DNA from: Ciceribacter sichuanensis
GTDB lineage: Bacteria; Pseudomonadota; Alphaproteobacteria; Rhizobiales; Rhizobiaceae
NCBI RefSeq assembly: GCF_024055605.1
Contig: NZ_JAMXLX010000002.1
Location: 682,001-746,000 of the forward strand
Length of the DNA: 64,000 nucleotides
Reading direction: 5' to 3'
The notes beneath the pieces were generated by a model. The model ran no database searches, was not told where the DNA came from, and worked only from the letters and a program-made list of their open reading frames with translations. Made by a program: the position numbers and the translations under genes. The first letter of the stretch is position 1. Each line of letters begins with the position of its first letter. Shown here piece by piece: positions 17,963 to 28,463 of the stretch.

Positions 17963-19072
17963 ATGCCCGAACCGTTGAAAAACCTGATCGGAGAGACCGT
18001 TGTCCGTGAGACCGCGGCAGCGCTGTCGCGGGCATGGCCGGAATTCGGCCGGCACACCTTCCTGGCGGAAATCCTGCCGGATCTCGACAGCCTCGAACTG
18101 ATGCAGCGCAGCCAGTCGGTCGCCGCCGCCATGACCCGGCTGCTGCCGCAGGACTTTGCGAAAAGCGCCGTCATCCTGCGGGACTGCCTTCCCGGCGACA
18201 ATCGACCCGGCCTGAGCGGATGGGCCTTGCTGGCCTTCAACCAGTATATCGGCGCAAACGGCCTCCAGCATTTCGAAACGTCTCTCGATCTCCTGAGGGC
18301 GCTGACGCCGCATTTCACCGCGGAATTCGGCATCCGCCCCTTCATTGCCGCCGACCCGCAACGCGCGCTGTCGATCATTTCTGGCTGGATCTCCGATCCG
18401 AACCATCATGTGCGGCGTCTCGCCAGTGAAGGCACCCGCCCCCGCCTGCCCTGGGCCATGCGGTTGCCGGAACTGATCCGCGACCCGTCGCCTCTCATGC
18501 CGATCCTGATCCCGCTCCTCGACGACCCCGAGGATTACGTTCGCCGCTCGGTGGCAAACAGCCTCAACGACATCGCCAAGGATCACCCCGATCTCGTCGC
18601 GGATTTCGTTTCGCGCCATCGGCAGGATGCCTCGCCGGAACGACTGTGGCTGCTGCGGCATGCATCGCGGACGCTGGTCAAGAAGGGGCATGCCGGGGCG
18701 CTCGCAAGCTTCGGCTTCGAAGCCGCAGAGGACATCGTTGCCGGTTTGTCGTTGAGGCAGGCCAAAATCGGCTTTCCCGGAGTTTTGGAATTCGCCGTCC
18801 GGCTGTCGAACGGGTCGGGCAAGGCCCAGCGTCTGCTGATCGACTACGCGATCCATCATCGCAAGAAGGACGGCTCTCTTTCGCCGAAAGTCTTCAAGGG
18901 CACCAGCCTGACGCTCGGGCCGAACGAAGCCGCGGATCTCGACCGCCGTCATGCCTTCCGCCCGATCACCACGCGTGTCTACTATCCCGGCCTTCACCGG
19001 CTGGAACTGCTGGTGAACGGCTCCCCGCTCGCTTCAGCCGAGTTTCATCTCGACATGAGGGAAGATCGGTAA
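17963..19072 (+). CDS. AlkC-like DNA alkylation repair protein
   Basis: A 369-residue HEAT-like-repeat DNA glycosylase. HEAT units run through residues 1-260 (DPNHHVRRLASEGTRPRLPW; DDPEDYVRRSVANSLNDIAK; RHASRTLVKKGHAGAL). The C-terminal 90 residues (GSGKAQRLLIDYAIHHRKKD, TLGPNEAADLDRRHAF, YPGLHRLELLVNG) look like the immunoglobulin-like domain that separates AlkC from AlkD. AlkC-type enzymes excise N3-methyl-type adenine lesions. It follows the ABM gene closely and ends at a strong terminator. Confidence 0.85.
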   Translation: MPEPLKNLIGETVVRETAAALSRAWPEFGRHTFLAEILPDLDSLELMQRSQSVAAAMTRLLPQDFAKSAVILRDCLPGDNRPGLSGWALLAFNQYIGANGLQHFETSLDLLRALTPHFTAEFGIRPFIAADPQRALSIISGWISDPNHHVRRLASEGTRPRLPWAMRLPELIRDPSPLMPILIPLLDDPEDYVRRSVANSLNDIAKDHPDLVADFVSRHRQDASPERLWLLRHASRTLVKKGHAGALASFGFEAAEDIVAGLSLRQAKIGFPGVLEFAVRLSNGSGKAQRLLIDYAIHHRKKDGSLSPKVFKGTSLTLGPNEAADLDRRHAFRPITTRVYYPGLHRLELLVNGSPLASAEFHLDMREDR

Positions 19073-19094
19073 AGGATTCCCGCATAACGGAAAA

Positions 19095-19126
19095 CCCGGA
19101 CGGCTCTCGCCGCCCGGGCTTCTTTT
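19095..19126 (+). terminator. Rho-independent terminator after the alkC-like gene
   Basis: A GC-rich stem (CCCGGACGGC / GCCGCCCGGG, one mismatch, TCTC loop) is followed by CTTCTTTT. It lies 23 bases after the stop and faces the convergent cytochrome gene. Confidence 0.85.
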
Positions 19127-19166
19127 CCGGCCGTGTTCACGCGAAACCACCGCCGACCGTAAAAGC

Positions 19167-19739
19167 TCAATCGCGGCGCTTCCAGCCTGTCACCATGGCG
19201 CGCACGAGGTTCTCGCGGTGCTCGACACTGGCGAGCACCACGCCGGCGATATGCAGGGCGATCAGCCCGAGCGTCGCATAGACGAGTGTCTTGTGGGTAT
19301 CCTCGACCCATTCAACGCCCCAATAGGCATCGGTAGTCTGCATGTAGCCGGTGGTGACAATGCCGGCGATCATGACGAGCAGTGCGATCACCATCGCGCC
19401 GCCGGCGGGGTTGTGTCCGATATAGCGTTTTGCCCGCATTCCGGCCGTATCCGCCAGAAAACGCAGCACCGTGAACGGGCTGTAAATGAAGTTCACGAAG
19501 CGGGCATGTTGCGAGCCGAAAAGGCCCCAGAGAACGCGAATGGCAACAAGGCCGCCGATGATATAGCCGGACACGATATGTGCCGATTTCCATTCATCGC
19601 CCGTGACGAAGGAAAAGGCGAAAAAGCCGACCAGCGACCAGTGGAACAGCCTGATGACGGGATCCCAGACCTTGATCCGTGCCGGCCGCATGTCGCGGCC
19701 GGCCACGGCGCCGGGCATTTGCTCAGCGGCTTCGGACAT
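19167..19739 (-). CDS. Cytochrome b561-type membrane protein
   Basis: A 190-residue inner-membrane di-heme cytochrome b of the Ni-hydrogenase/b561 type. Four hydrophobic helices are visible, with heme-ligand histidines in VWDPVIRLFHWSLV (helix 1), WKSAHIVSGYIIGG (helix 2), DTHKTLVYATLG and LIALHIAGVV (helices 3-4). The start MSEAAEQMPG at 19739 overlaps the stop of the upstream PepSY gene by ATGA, showing coupling. It probably moves electrons between the quinone pool and a periplasmic partner; the co-translated PepSY protein is the obvious candidate partner. Confidence 0.9.
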   Translation of the reverse strand: MSEAAEQMPGAVAGRDMRPARIKVWDPVIRLFHWSLVGFFAFSFVTGDEWKSAHIVSGYIIGGLVAIRVLWGLFGSQHARFVNFIYSPFTVLRFLADTAGMRAKRYIGHNPAGGAMVIALLVMIAGIVTTGYMQTTDAYWGVEWVEDTHKTLVYATLGLIALHIAGVVLASVEHRENLVRAMVTGWKRRD

Positions 19740-20014
19740 CAATCGTCTCCGTCGGCACCGACCTGAGCGCCGGTTTCCGGATTGAAGATCACCTCGACCT
19801 TCTTGCCGTCCTTGATGCCGTAGACTTCGTAGCAGCCGTTCTCGACCTTGACCTGGCGAACGTCGTAGCCGAGTTCGGAGGCCTTGGCCTTCAGTGCGTC
19901 CTTGGTCATCCACTTGTCCTGCGGAATGGAGCCGCACTTGCCACCTTCCTCTGCATGGGCGATCCCGCCGAAGACGGCGGCTGCGAAAAGGGTGGCAACA
20001 AGGGTCTTATTCAT
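19739..20014 (-). CDS. Periplasmic PepSY-domain protein
   Basis: A 91-residue secreted protein. Signal peptide MNKTLVATLFAAAVFGGIAH with cleavage after AHA; mature part is a single PepSY module (DKWMTKDALKAKASELGYDV ... VEVIFNPETGAQVG). Two cysteines (KCGS, GCYE) could form a disulfide. It is translationally coupled to the cytochrome b gene and divergent, by 135 bp, from a second PepSY gene with a two-component system. Confidence 0.88.
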   Translation of the reverse strand: MNKTLVATLFAAAVFGGIAHAEEGGKCGSIPQDKWMTKDALKAKASELGYDVRQVKVENGCYEVYGIKDGKKVEVIFNPETGAQVGADGDD

Positions 20015-20149
20015 CGGAAAATATCCTTCGCTGAACCGGTCGGGCACCATTGCCCCGAACCGTTGGCGGCAAGCTAGTCGAAGGGTGCTGAGCGATAGCT
20101 GACGAAGAATGTCAGCGAAATTTCAGCTTGCCGGTGATATTGAGGGCCA

Positions 20150-20514
20150 ATGAAGGTCGCGCGTGGGGCAGGCTCGGGATGGTTGGTCGCAACGGCTGCA
20201 GCATGTCTGCTGCTGCCGGGGTTCGTCCTTGGCCACGCGGGCGACATCCGTGCCGAGGAAGACCATTTCCATGCTGACACTGATGACGACCGGGATCGCA
20301 TCCGCGAGAGCGTCGAGAAAGGTGAGATCAAGTCGCTGGCTGACCTGCGCCGCATCGTTCTCGCCCGGGTAAACGGCAAGATCGTTTCCACCGAAATTGA
20401 CCGGAAGGGCAAAAGCCTCATCTACGAATTCCGTGTGCTCAGCACCGAAGGACGGCTGGTGGAGGTGGAAGTCGATGCCGCCTCCGGCCTCATACGCGAA
20501 ATCGAGAACCAAGA

Positions 20515-20518
<4 letters not shown>
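20150..20518 (+). CDS. Exported PepSY-domain protein of a two-component operon
   Basis: A 122-residue protein with a cleavable or anchoring N-terminal hydrophobic segment (WLVATAAACLLLPGFVLGHA), a His/Asp-rich stretch (EEDHFHADTDDDRD) that could bind metal, and a PepSY domain (KSLADLRRIVLARVNGKIVS ... VEVEVDAASGLIREIE). Its end overlaps the response-regulator start by 4 bp. Small PepSY proteins encoded with kinases may act as periplasmic modulators of the sensor. Confidence 0.88.
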
Positions 20519-21176
<658 letters not shown>

Positions 21177-21180
<4 letters not shown>

Positions 21181-22523
21181 TGCAAGCGATACGCAGCCGT
21201 TTCCTGCTGGTCTCTCTGGTCAGTGTCGCGCTGGCGCTGGTGATGGCGAGCGTCGTGCTCGTCTCGCTGTTCACCCGCAATCTGGAAACCCGCATCGACG
21301 ACGAACTCACCGGCCATATCGACAACATCGCCGGCGCTCTGCGCTTTGCCGCAGACGGCACCCTGCAGCTCCCGGAACGGCCGGTGGACCGCCGGTTCGA
21401 GGAACCTTATGGCGGTCTTTACTGGCAGGTGGAAGACGATGCCAGAAAGAGTGAGCTACGCTCCGCATCCCTCTGGGATTATTCGCTTCCCCTACCCGAC
21501 GACGAGCAGGAAACAGGCGCGATCCACCGATATCGATTGCGGGGACCGGAGGGCTCCAGCCTGATCGTGCAGGAACGCAAGATCGTCTTTGCAGCGCCTG
21601 ACGGACGCCGCGCGATTCGTGTTGCCGCAGCCATCGACGGATCGGTCGTCGCGGATGCGCGCCGCGCTTTTGCCTTCGACATCATTCCCTACATGGTGGC
21701 GCTCGCTGTCTTCCTGATTGCAGCCTCGCTGGCGCAGCTCACCTATGGCCTCAGGCCTATCTCCTCGGTCAGTGAAGGTCTCGACCGCATCCGCGAACGC
21801 AAGGCCGAAAGGCTGACCGGCACCTTCCCGCGCGAATTGCGCGGCGTCGTCGCTGCCGTCAACCAGTTGCTCGACGCCCAGTCGCGCCTGATCGACAAGG
21901 CAAGGGCGCGTGCCGCCGATCTTGCCCACGGCCTGAAGACACCGCTGACCGTGCTGTCGAACGACGCCGCGACGCTCAGGGAGCGCGGGGACACGGAAAT
22001 GGCCGACGAACTCTCCCACCTCGCGGGCGTGATGAAGGCGCACGTAGAACATGAACTGACCCGCAGCCGCATCGCGGCCAGCGCCGACCTACGCAAGTCC
22101 GACGCCGATCTCGCCGCCTCGCTCGGCATCATCGTGCGAACATTGAAGCGCACCCCGCGCGGCGAGGCGCTGGACTGGAACATCGAGGTTCCCACGGGCA
22201 TCGAGGTTGGCATCGACCCGCTCGACCTGCAGGAGATGCTCGGCAACATCCTCGACAACGCCGTCAAATGGGGCCGCTCCACAATCCGCGTCCGTGCGGT
22301 GAGAAGGGACGAACGACCAGTTCTTACCATCGGGGACGATGGTCCCGGCGCTGATCCCGCCGGGCTCCGCACGATCATGCAGCGCGGCACTCGGCTCGAT
22401 CTGAAGACCCCCGGCACAGGCATCGGACTTGCCATCGTCCGCGACATCGCAGACGTCTACGGCCTGGACATCGAGGCCGAAAACGTTGCAGCAGGCGGCT
22501 TTCGCGTCACCATCCGCTTCTGA
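21177..22523 (+). CDS. Sensor histidine kinase (PhoQ-like architecture)
   Basis: A 448-residue membrane kinase. Transmembrane helix 1 is at about 8-30 and helix 2 at about 165-185 (MVALAVFLIAASLAQLTYGL), bracketing a periplasmic sensor region. HAMP-like linker follows, then the H-box ARAADLAHGLKTPLTVL (HxLKTPL, as in PhoQ-type kinases), N-box NILDNAVKWG, and G boxes GDDGPGADP and GTGIGLAIV. The ATG at 21177 overlaps the regulator's TGA; 21180 is an in-frame alternative. The signal may be sensed with the PepSY protein. Confidence 0.93.
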
Positions 22524-22814
22524 CGCCTTCGCTGCATTGCAAAAACATTTCTTGACTTTTTGTGGGGAAAGGCCCATTTGCAGAAACAGCTTTCACCTTC
22601 CGGCCGCCGCGTGAGCGTGCCCAGCGACAACTGAGACGTGAAGAAGGCAAGGCGCAGGATATGATACGGCCGCACACGTGCGGCTCATGCGCTGGAAAGA
22701 TTTTTCCAACTCACAAGTTCCCATTTCACGCGGGGTTCTTGACGCTACGAACAGGCTGCACCGCAGAACGCGATGCAGTTCGATGTCTCGTGGCGCCCCC
22801 GAAAGGTACAGACA
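22524..22814 (+). other. Long leader upstream of rhlE
   Basis: This 291-bp region between the kinase stop and the TTG start of rhlE has no credible gene. A long 5' leader is common for cold-inducible RNA helicase genes, but I cannot define a thermosensor structure or a confident promoter here. Confidence 0.4.
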
Positions 22815-24212
22815 TTGACCACTTTTCATGACCTCGGCCTGTCGCACAAGATCGTATCGACGCTCTCGGCCATCGGTTTCGAAACCGCAACGCCGATTCA
22901 GGAGCAGGCTATCCCGCTGGTGCTCCAGGGCCGTGATCTCGTCGGCCTCGCCCAGACCGGCACAGGCAAGACGGCCGCCTTCGGCCTGCCGATCATCGAG
23001 ATGCTGATGACGAACGGCGACCGGCCGAAGCCGCGCTCGACGCGCGTGCTGATCCTCGCCCCCACCCGCGAACTGGTGAACCAGATCGGCGACAACCTGC
23101 GCAGCTACGTGCGCAAGACCCCGCTCAAGATCATCCAGGTCGTCGGCGGCGCATCGATCAACAAGCAGCAGTTCCAGCTTGAACGCGGCGCCGACATTCT
23201 CGTCGCCACCCCCGGCCGCCTGCTCGACCTGATCGAGCGCGAAGCCGTGACGCTCCGCGATATCACACACCTCGTGCTCGACGAAGCCGACCAGATGCTC
23301 GACCTCGGCTTCATCCACGACCTGCGCAAGATCGCCCGTATGGTGCCGAAGGACCGCCAGACGCTGCTCTTCTCGGCCACCATGCCGAAGACCATCGCGG
23401 ACCTCGCCGGAAGCTTCCTGACCGATCCGGTCAAGGTCGAGGTTGCGCCTCCGGGCAAGGCTGCCGACAAGGTCGATCAGTATGTGCATTTCGTCAACGG
23501 CCAGAACCACAAGACCGAAATGCTGAAGAAGATCCTGGCGGACAATCCGGACGGCCGCTCGATCGTCTTCCTGCGCACCAAGCACGGCGCGGAAAAGCTG
23601 ATGAAGCATCTCGACGTCACCGGCTTCTCGGTTGCCTCGATCCATGGCAACAAGAGCCAGGGCCAGCGCGAACGCGCACTCAAGGGCTTCCGTGACGGCG
23701 CATTCCGCACGCTGATCGCCACCGACGTCGCCGCCCGCGGCATCGACATCCCGGCCGTCAGCCATGTCTTCAACTACGACCTGCCGGAAGTTCCGGACGC
23801 TTACATACACCGCATCGGCCGCACCGCGCGCGCCGGCCGCGATGGCATCGCCATCGCTTTCTGCGGCCCGGATGAAGGCCGTCTGCTGCGCGACATCGAG
23901 CGCCTCATGGGCATCGATATCCCGGTGGCAAGCGGCGAAGCCCCGGCAAACCTCAACCGCCCGGCCCGCCCGCAGCGTCGTGGCGGCGGTGGCGCTGGCG
24001 GCGGCAACAACCGCAATCATCAGGGCCAGGGCCGCGGCAAGCATGAGAGCGAAGCACGCTCGGCCAATGGCGAGGGACGTCCCGCCCAGAAGCAGGGCCA
24101 TCGCAAGGGCAATGGTGGCGGACGCCCCGGCGGCCCCTCCAACGCGGCTCATGGCAAGCCGGGCGGCTCCCCCCCCGCAAACCAGCAGCGCAATCGCCGC
24201 CGCGAGGCCTGA
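22815..24212 (+). CDS. rhlE: DEAD-box RNA helicase RhlE
   Basis: A 465-residue ATP-dependent RNA helicase. Motifs in order: Q motif ([13 protein letters not shown]), I AQTGTGKT, Ia PTRELVNQ, Ib [51 protein letters not shown]. Residues after about 375 are a Gly/Arg/Asn-rich RNA-binding tail. The TTG start at 22815 has AAAGG 8 bases upstream and gives the family N-terminus [13 protein letters not shown]. Such helicases help ribosome assembly and mRNA decay, especially in the cold. Confidence 0.95.
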   Translation: MTTFHDLGLSHKIVSTLSAIGFETATPIQEQAIPLVLQGRDLVGLAQTGTGKTAAFGLPIIEMLMTNGDRPKPRSTRVLILAPTRELVNQIGDNLRSYVRKTPLKIIQVVGGASINKQQFQLERGADILVATPGRLLDLIEREAVTLRDITHLVLDEADQMLDLGFIHDLRKIARMVPKDRQTLLFSATMPKTIADLAGSFLTDPVKVEVAPPGKAADKVDQYVHFVNGQNHKTEMLKKILADNPDGRSIVFLRTKHGAEKLMKHLDVTGFSVASIHGNKSQGQRERALKGFRDGAFRTLIATDVAARGIDIPAVSHVFNYDLPEVPDAYIHRIGRTARAGRDGIAIAFCGPDEGRLLRDIERLMGIDIPVASGEAPANLNRPARPQRRGGGGAGGGNNRNHQGQGRGKHESEARSANGEGRPAQKQGHRKGNGGGRPGGPSNAAHGKPGGSPPANQQRNRRREA

Positions 24213-24248
24213 GCGGAGCTTTCCGCTTCTACATGACGATAAGACCAG

Positions 24249-24276
24249 AGGCGCGGCTTGGACCGCGCCTTTTTCT
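24249..24276 (+). terminator. Rho-independent terminator after rhlE
   Basis: Perfect 8-bp stem AGGCGCGG / CCGCGCCT with a 6-base loop, followed by TTTTCTTT, 36 bases after the rhlE stop. Confidence 0.9.
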
Positions 24277-24405
24277 TTGGGTGACAAACTGGTCACCCCC
24301 AACCCCAAGCTTCCTCACATCGCTCGATCGCACCATCCGGCCGTGATAATCAAGGCTTCACCCCCGAGGGGGCAGCGATTCCCCCGACCCGTGAAGAGGA
24401 CCTGC

Positions 24406-24804
24406 ATGTCGAGATTGCTTATCGCCGTCCTGACGATCCTTTCCCTGGTGGCGCCCGCAAGCGCAGAGTCGAAAATCGACATATTGACCATCCTCGACCA
24501 GTTCATGATTTCCAAGGCGGTCGCATCGAAATGCACGCCACCCGACAAAGAAAAACGCGCGAAGTTCCTTCTGAACATGGAAACCGTGAGGTTGCATGCA
24601 ACTCAGAGGCTGAAGAAAATGTATCCGAAGGCCACCGACGAGATGATCGCCAAGGGCGCGATGCAGCGGCAGGCTGAACTCAATAAGGGGGTTTCAGAAA
24701 TTGTCGCCAAGGAAGGCTGCGATGGCCCTCAGATAAAGGAAGCGCTCAAGCGCTTCGATATACAGGCTGACATGAACCTGTTTGCGCTGACAAAGGACAA
24801 ATAG
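24406..24804 (+). CDS. Secreted protein of unknown function
   Basis: A 132-residue protein with a clear signal peptide (MSRLLIAVLTILSLVAPASA, then ES). The mature part is helical and basic with two cysteines (SKCTPP near residue 45; EGCDGP near 108) that could pair. Start ATG 24406 has GAAGAGGA upstream. Stand-alone gene after the rhlE terminator, convergent with the EamA gene. I do not recognise the family. Confidence 0.75.
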   Translation: MSRLLIAVLTILSLVAPASAESKIDILTILDQFMISKAVASKCTPPDKEKRAKFLLNMETVRLHATQRLKKMYPKATDEMIAKGAMQRQAELNKGVSEIVAKEGCDGPQIKEALKRFDIQADMNLFALTKDK

Positions 24805-24816
24805 TCCCCGCCCTCT

Positions 24817-25701
24817 TCATCCCCGCCTCCGGTCCACCTTCCGGTTCGTAAGATAGACGCCCAGAACGGCGATCACCGTACCGACGATCATCGGCAGCGA
24901 CAGACGCTCCCCGAAGATTATGGCCGCTTCGATGGCGGCAAGCGGCGGCACGAGATAGATCAACGATGCGGCCTTGGAAACATCGCCGCGCCGGATGAGA
25001 TAAAGCAGCAGCGCGATCGCGCCCATGGAAATGCCGAGGACCGACCAGGCGAGCGTGGCGAACAGGCCGAAGCCCCAGACGACCCGCAGGTTTTCCAGCA
25101 TGAGCGCCGCCGGCACGGTGACGATCAGCGCGCCGACATACTGCAGGGCCGCGACCGCTCTCAGATCGCCATCCTTCAGAAACCGCTTCTGATAAAGAGT
25201 GCCAGCCGTGACACAGGCCATGCCCAGCACGTTGACGACAACCGCATAGACCGGGATCGCCCCTGCATCGACCGTCAGCAGGTTCGGCACGACCGCGATG
25301 GCAATGCCGATAAAGCCGAGAAGCAATCCCAGCCGTTGGCTCATGCCCAGCCTCTCCCCGATCACCACGGCGGCGGCAATACCGGTCATCAAAGGCTGGA
25401 GACCGGCAATGATGCCCGAGAGGGAGGCCGGAACGCCCTGCCCGATCGCCCACCACAGCATGCCGAGATAAAGTCCATGCAGGAACATGCCGGAGACGAT
25501 GGCATGAAAGATCGCGGTGCGTCCCTTCGGCCAGCTGACGCCGGTCACACGACAAATGGCATAGAACAGGATCGCCGCCACCGCATAACGCAGGGCAAGA
25601 AAGGTCAGCGGATCGGCAAACAGCGTGGCATACTTGGCAGCGACCCAGCCGGTCGACCAGAGAAGCACGAAAATAGCCGGAGCAAGGCGATCGAGTGTCA
25701 T
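24817..25701 (-). CDS. EamA/DMT-family transporter
   Basis: A 294-residue inner-membrane protein with about ten hydrophobic helices in two EamA repeats (LAPAIFVLLWSTGWVAAKYA at the start of repeat 1; YVGALIVTVPAALML at repeat 2) and SLIYLVPPLAAIEAAIIFGE near the end. Family members export amino acids or metabolites. No regulator or pathway partner adjoins it. Confidence 0.9.
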   Translation of the reverse strand: MTLDRLAPAIFVLLWSTGWVAAKYATLFADPLTFLALRYAVAAILFYAICRVTGVSWPKGRTAIFHAIVSGMFLHGLYLGMLWWAIGQGVPASLSGIIAGLQPLMTGIAAAVVIGERLGMSQRLGLLLGFIGIAIAVVPNLLTVDAGAIPVYAVVVNVLGMACVTAGTLYQKRFLKDGDLRAVAALQYVGALIVTVPAALMLENLRVVWGFGLFATLAWSVLGISMGAIALLLYLIRRGDVSKAASLIYLVPPLAAIEAAIIFGERLSLPMIVGTVIAVLGVYLTNRKVDRRRG

Positions 25702-26089
25702 GGCGCATTTCCCCGAACAAGCGCCCAGCCCGAACCTTTCAGGGACATGCGGCGGTGTCGCTTAGCGCGTAGCACCGGGACGCGTCAAAAGAGTTTTCCT
25801 GCAGCCGGCGATAAATTTTGCTGACAGTCGCCGCATTGAAAAAAATTTCACAAAAGCTGACGCCCATATTTTAGGCAAACTCACAGAAGACGCACCTGTC
25901 CTCATTCAACTTTCGTCAATATCGGCAGTGAAGGCAACCGAATGGATGGCAAAAATCCCGAAAACATGACCTAAATATAGGCTTTTGCCGATTTTTCGCA
26001 CCACGGAAATTCTTCCCCCCTGACTCTGCACGCTGCTTGCATTGCCTGTAACGTTGTATTCAAATGGCAAAAAAATGGGGATGGCGCCG
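25702..26089. other. Divergent AT-richer regulatory region
   Basis: 388 bp between the divergent EamA and ATP-grasp genes. It is visibly more AT-rich than its surroundings (runs such as GAAAAAAATTTC) and holds a loose GGCAAAA/TTTTGCC inverted repeat around 25951-25990. It presumably contains both promoters, but I cannot place them confidently. Confidence 0.4.
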
Positions 26090-27499
26090 TTGGCATTTGA
26101 TGAAATGATTAATGCGGACAGCAGTCCGCGAGCACCCTACCGGAACTACCATGAGTGGTACTCCAATCAGGACCCCGCCCGATTGATCGCCAAGTCGCGG
26201 GACGCCGAAAACATCTTCCGCAAGACCGGCATCACCTTCGCAGTCTACGGCCACGAAGACTCCTCCGAGAAGCTCATCCCCTTCGACATCATCCCGCGCG
26301 TCATCTCTGGCAGTGAGTGGCGGCGACTGGCCCAGGGCATCGAGCAGCGCGTTCTGGCGCTCAACGCCTTCCTCGACGACATCTACCACAAGCAGGAAAT
26401 CATCAAGGCGGGCCGCATTCCCCGCGAACTGATCGAGAAGAACGAGGCTTTCCTGCCCGAGATGATCGGCTTCCGCCCGCCGGGCGGCGTCTACACCCAC
26501 ATCGTCGGCACCGACATCGTGCGCACCGGCGAAGACCAGTTCTACGTGCTGGAAGACAATGCCCGCACGCCGTCCGGCGTCAGCTACATGCTGGAAAACC
26601 GCGAAACCATGATGCAGATGTTCCCGGAGCTGTTCCAGCTCAACAAGGTGCAGCGCGTCGAGGACTATCCCTATCTCCTGCGCCAGTCGCTCGCTTCGCT
26701 TGCGCCTCCCGGTTGCAAGGGCAAGCCGCGCGTCGCGGTGCTGACCCCCGGCATCTACAATTCCGCCTATTACGAGCATTCCTTCCTCGCCGACATGATG
26801 GGCGTGGAACTCGTCGAGGGTTCGGATCTCCGCGTCATCGACGGCAAGGTGAAGATGCGCACCACCCGCGGCTACGAGGCGATCGACGTGCTCTACCGCC
26901 GCGTCGACGATGACTTCCTCGATCCGCTGACCTTCCGCCCGGATAGCTGTCTCGGCGTACCCGGCATCATGGACGTCTACCGCGCCGGCAACATCACCAT
27001 CGCCAACGCTCCCGGCACCGGCATTTCCGACGACAAGGCGATCTATTCCTACATGCCCGAGATCGTCGAGTTCTATACCGGGCGCAAGGCGCTTCTTGAG
27101 AACGTGCCGACCTGGCGCTGCTCCGAACCCGACAGCCTGAAATACGTGCTGGAGCATCTGGAGGAACTGGTCGTCAAGGAAGTCCATGGCTCCGGTGGTT
27201 ACGGCATGCTGGTCGGCCCGACCGCCTCGAAGAAGGAGCGTGCGGTCTTCGCCGAGAAGCTCAAGAGCCGGCCCAACAACTACATCGCCCAGCCGACGCT
27301 TTCGCTTTCGACGGTCCCGATCCTGGTCAACAAGGGTATTGCCCCTCGCCACGTCGATCTTCGTCCCTATGTCCTTGTATCCGACAAGGTGCAGATCATT
27401 CCGGGCGGGCTGACCCGCGTGGCCCTGAAGCAGGGCTCGCTCGTCGTCAACTCCTCCCAGGGAGGCGGCACCAAGGACACCTGGGTATTGGAGGACTGA
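26090..27499 (+). CDS. Circularly permuted ATP-grasp protein
   Basis: A roughly 469-residue ATP-dependent carboxylate-amine ligase of the DUF404/DUF407 type. Landmarks are KTGITFAVYG, RIPRELIEKNEAFLPEM, the GTDIVRTGEDQFYVLEDNAR block, TPGIYNSAYYEHSFLAD, NAPGTGISDDKAIYSYMPEI and HGSGGYGMLVGP. It heads the conserved ATP-grasp / alpha-E / transglutaminase cluster, proposed from comparative genomics to synthesise or modify peptides. The start is uncertain: TTG 26090 (gives MAFDEMINAD, with GGGGATGG upstream) is preferred; ATG 26075 or 26081 are in frame. Confidence 0.9.
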   Translation: MAFDEMINADSSPRAPYRNYHEWYSNQDPARLIAKSRDAENIFRKTGITFAVYGHEDSSEKLIPFDIIPRVISGSEWRRLAQGIEQRVLALNAFLDDIYHKQEIIKAGRIPRELIEKNEAFLPEMIGFRPPGGVYTHIVGTDIVRTGEDQFYVLEDNARTPSGVSYMLENRETMMQMFPELFQLNKVQRVEDYPYLLRQSLASLAPPGCKGKPRVAVLTPGIYNSAYYEHSFLADMMGVELVEGSDLRVIDGKVKMRTTRGYEAIDVLYRRVDDDFLDPLTFRPDSCLGVPGIMDVYRAGNITIANAPGTGISDDKAIYSYMPEIVEFYTGRKALLENVPTWRCSEPDSLKYVLEHLEELVVKEVHGSGGYGMLVGPTASKKERAVFAEKLKSRPNNYIAQPTLSLSTVPILVNKGIAPRHVDLRPYVLVSDKVQIIPGGLTRVALKQGSLVVNSSQGGGTKDTWVLED

Positions 27500-27502
27500 G
27501 CC

Positions 27503-28444
27503 ATGCTGGGCAGAACCGCAAACGGACTTTACTGGATGTTCCGCTACATCGAGCGGGCCGAAAACATCGCCCGCCTCGTGGACGCCGGCCTCAGGATGTC
27601 GCTGACCCGCACCGGAGCCTCGGAGGAAGACTGGGGCGCCGTGCTTCTCAGCGCCGATGTGCGCGAGGGATATGACGCAGCCCACCCGAAGCTGACGAGC
27701 GCCGATGCGATCGACTACCTGCTGCGCGACCTCGCCAATCCGTCGAGCGTAATGTCATGCATCGATTCCGGCCGCAACAACGCCCGCATGGTGCGCACCG
27801 CGCTGACCCGCGAGACCTGGGAAGCCACAAACGAATGCTGGATCGAGTTGAAGCAGCTGCTGGGCCGCAGGCTCAAATCGGCAGACCTGCCCGAAGTGAT
27901 CGACACGGTGAAGCGCCGCGCCGGCCTTATCCGCGGCGCTTTCCACGGATCCATGCTGCGCAACGAGATCTACAATTTCGCGCGCATCGGCACCTTCATC
28001 GAGCGGGCAGACAATACCAGCCGCATCCTCGATGTAAAGTATTACGTGCTGCTGCCGGCCGTGACCCAGGTCGGCTCCTCGCTGGACAACATGCAGTGGG
28101 AATCGATCCTGCGCTCCGTCTCGGCGCACCGCTCCTATCGTTGGGTCTATGACGGCGAATATCGTGCGGCCAACATCGCCGATTTCCTGATCCTCAACGG
28201 CCAGATGCCGCGCTCGCTCGCCTATTCCTACGAGAAGATCGTCAGCAACCTCGGCTATCTTGCCAAGGAATACGGCCAGCGGCTGCCGGCCCACGACACC
28301 GCCGATTCCGTGCGCACCACTCTGAGTTCCTGCAATGTGAACGCGATCATGGACCAGGGACTGCACGAATTTCTCGATAATTTCATCTCCCGGAACAACC
28401 AGCTGGGCAGCGAGATTACCGAGGGCTACCGCTTCTACAGCTGA
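27503..28444 (+). CDS. Alpha-E domain protein
   Basis: A 313-residue all-helical alpha-E (DUF403) protein. It begins MLGRTANGLYWMFRYIERAE with the invariant ERAEN(I/L)AR element, and repeats it as GTFIERADNTSRILD. The family always travels with the circularly permuted ATP-grasp protein, here 3 bases upstream, and is presumed to be its partner. An upstream TTGGAGGA is a good ribosome site. Confidence 0.92.
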   Translation: MLGRTANGLYWMFRYIERAENIARLVDAGLRMSLTRTGASEEDWGAVLLSADVREGYDAAHPKLTSADAIDYLLRDLANPSSVMSCIDSGRNNARMVRTALTRETWEATNECWIELKQLLGRRLKSADLPEVIDTVKRRAGLIRGAFHGSMLRNEIYNFARIGTFIERADNTSRILDVKYYVLLPAVTQVGSSLDNMQWESILRSVSAHRSYRWVYDGEYRAANIADFLILNGQMPRSLAYSYEKIVSNLGYLAKEYGQRLPAHDTADSVRTTLSSCNVNAIMDQGLHEFLDNFISRNNQLGSEITEGYRFYS

Positions 28445-28463
28445 CGGCAGGCAGGACACCATC

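Noticed and set aside
22593..24308. 571-codon minus-strand frame opposite rhlE
   Set aside because: Antisense shadow of a GC-rich gene; no ribosome site, low-complexity Ala/Gly/Val composition, and rhlE is unambiguous.
26060..27685. 541-codon minus-strand frame opposite the ATP-grasp gene
   Set aside because: Shadow frame; no family features.
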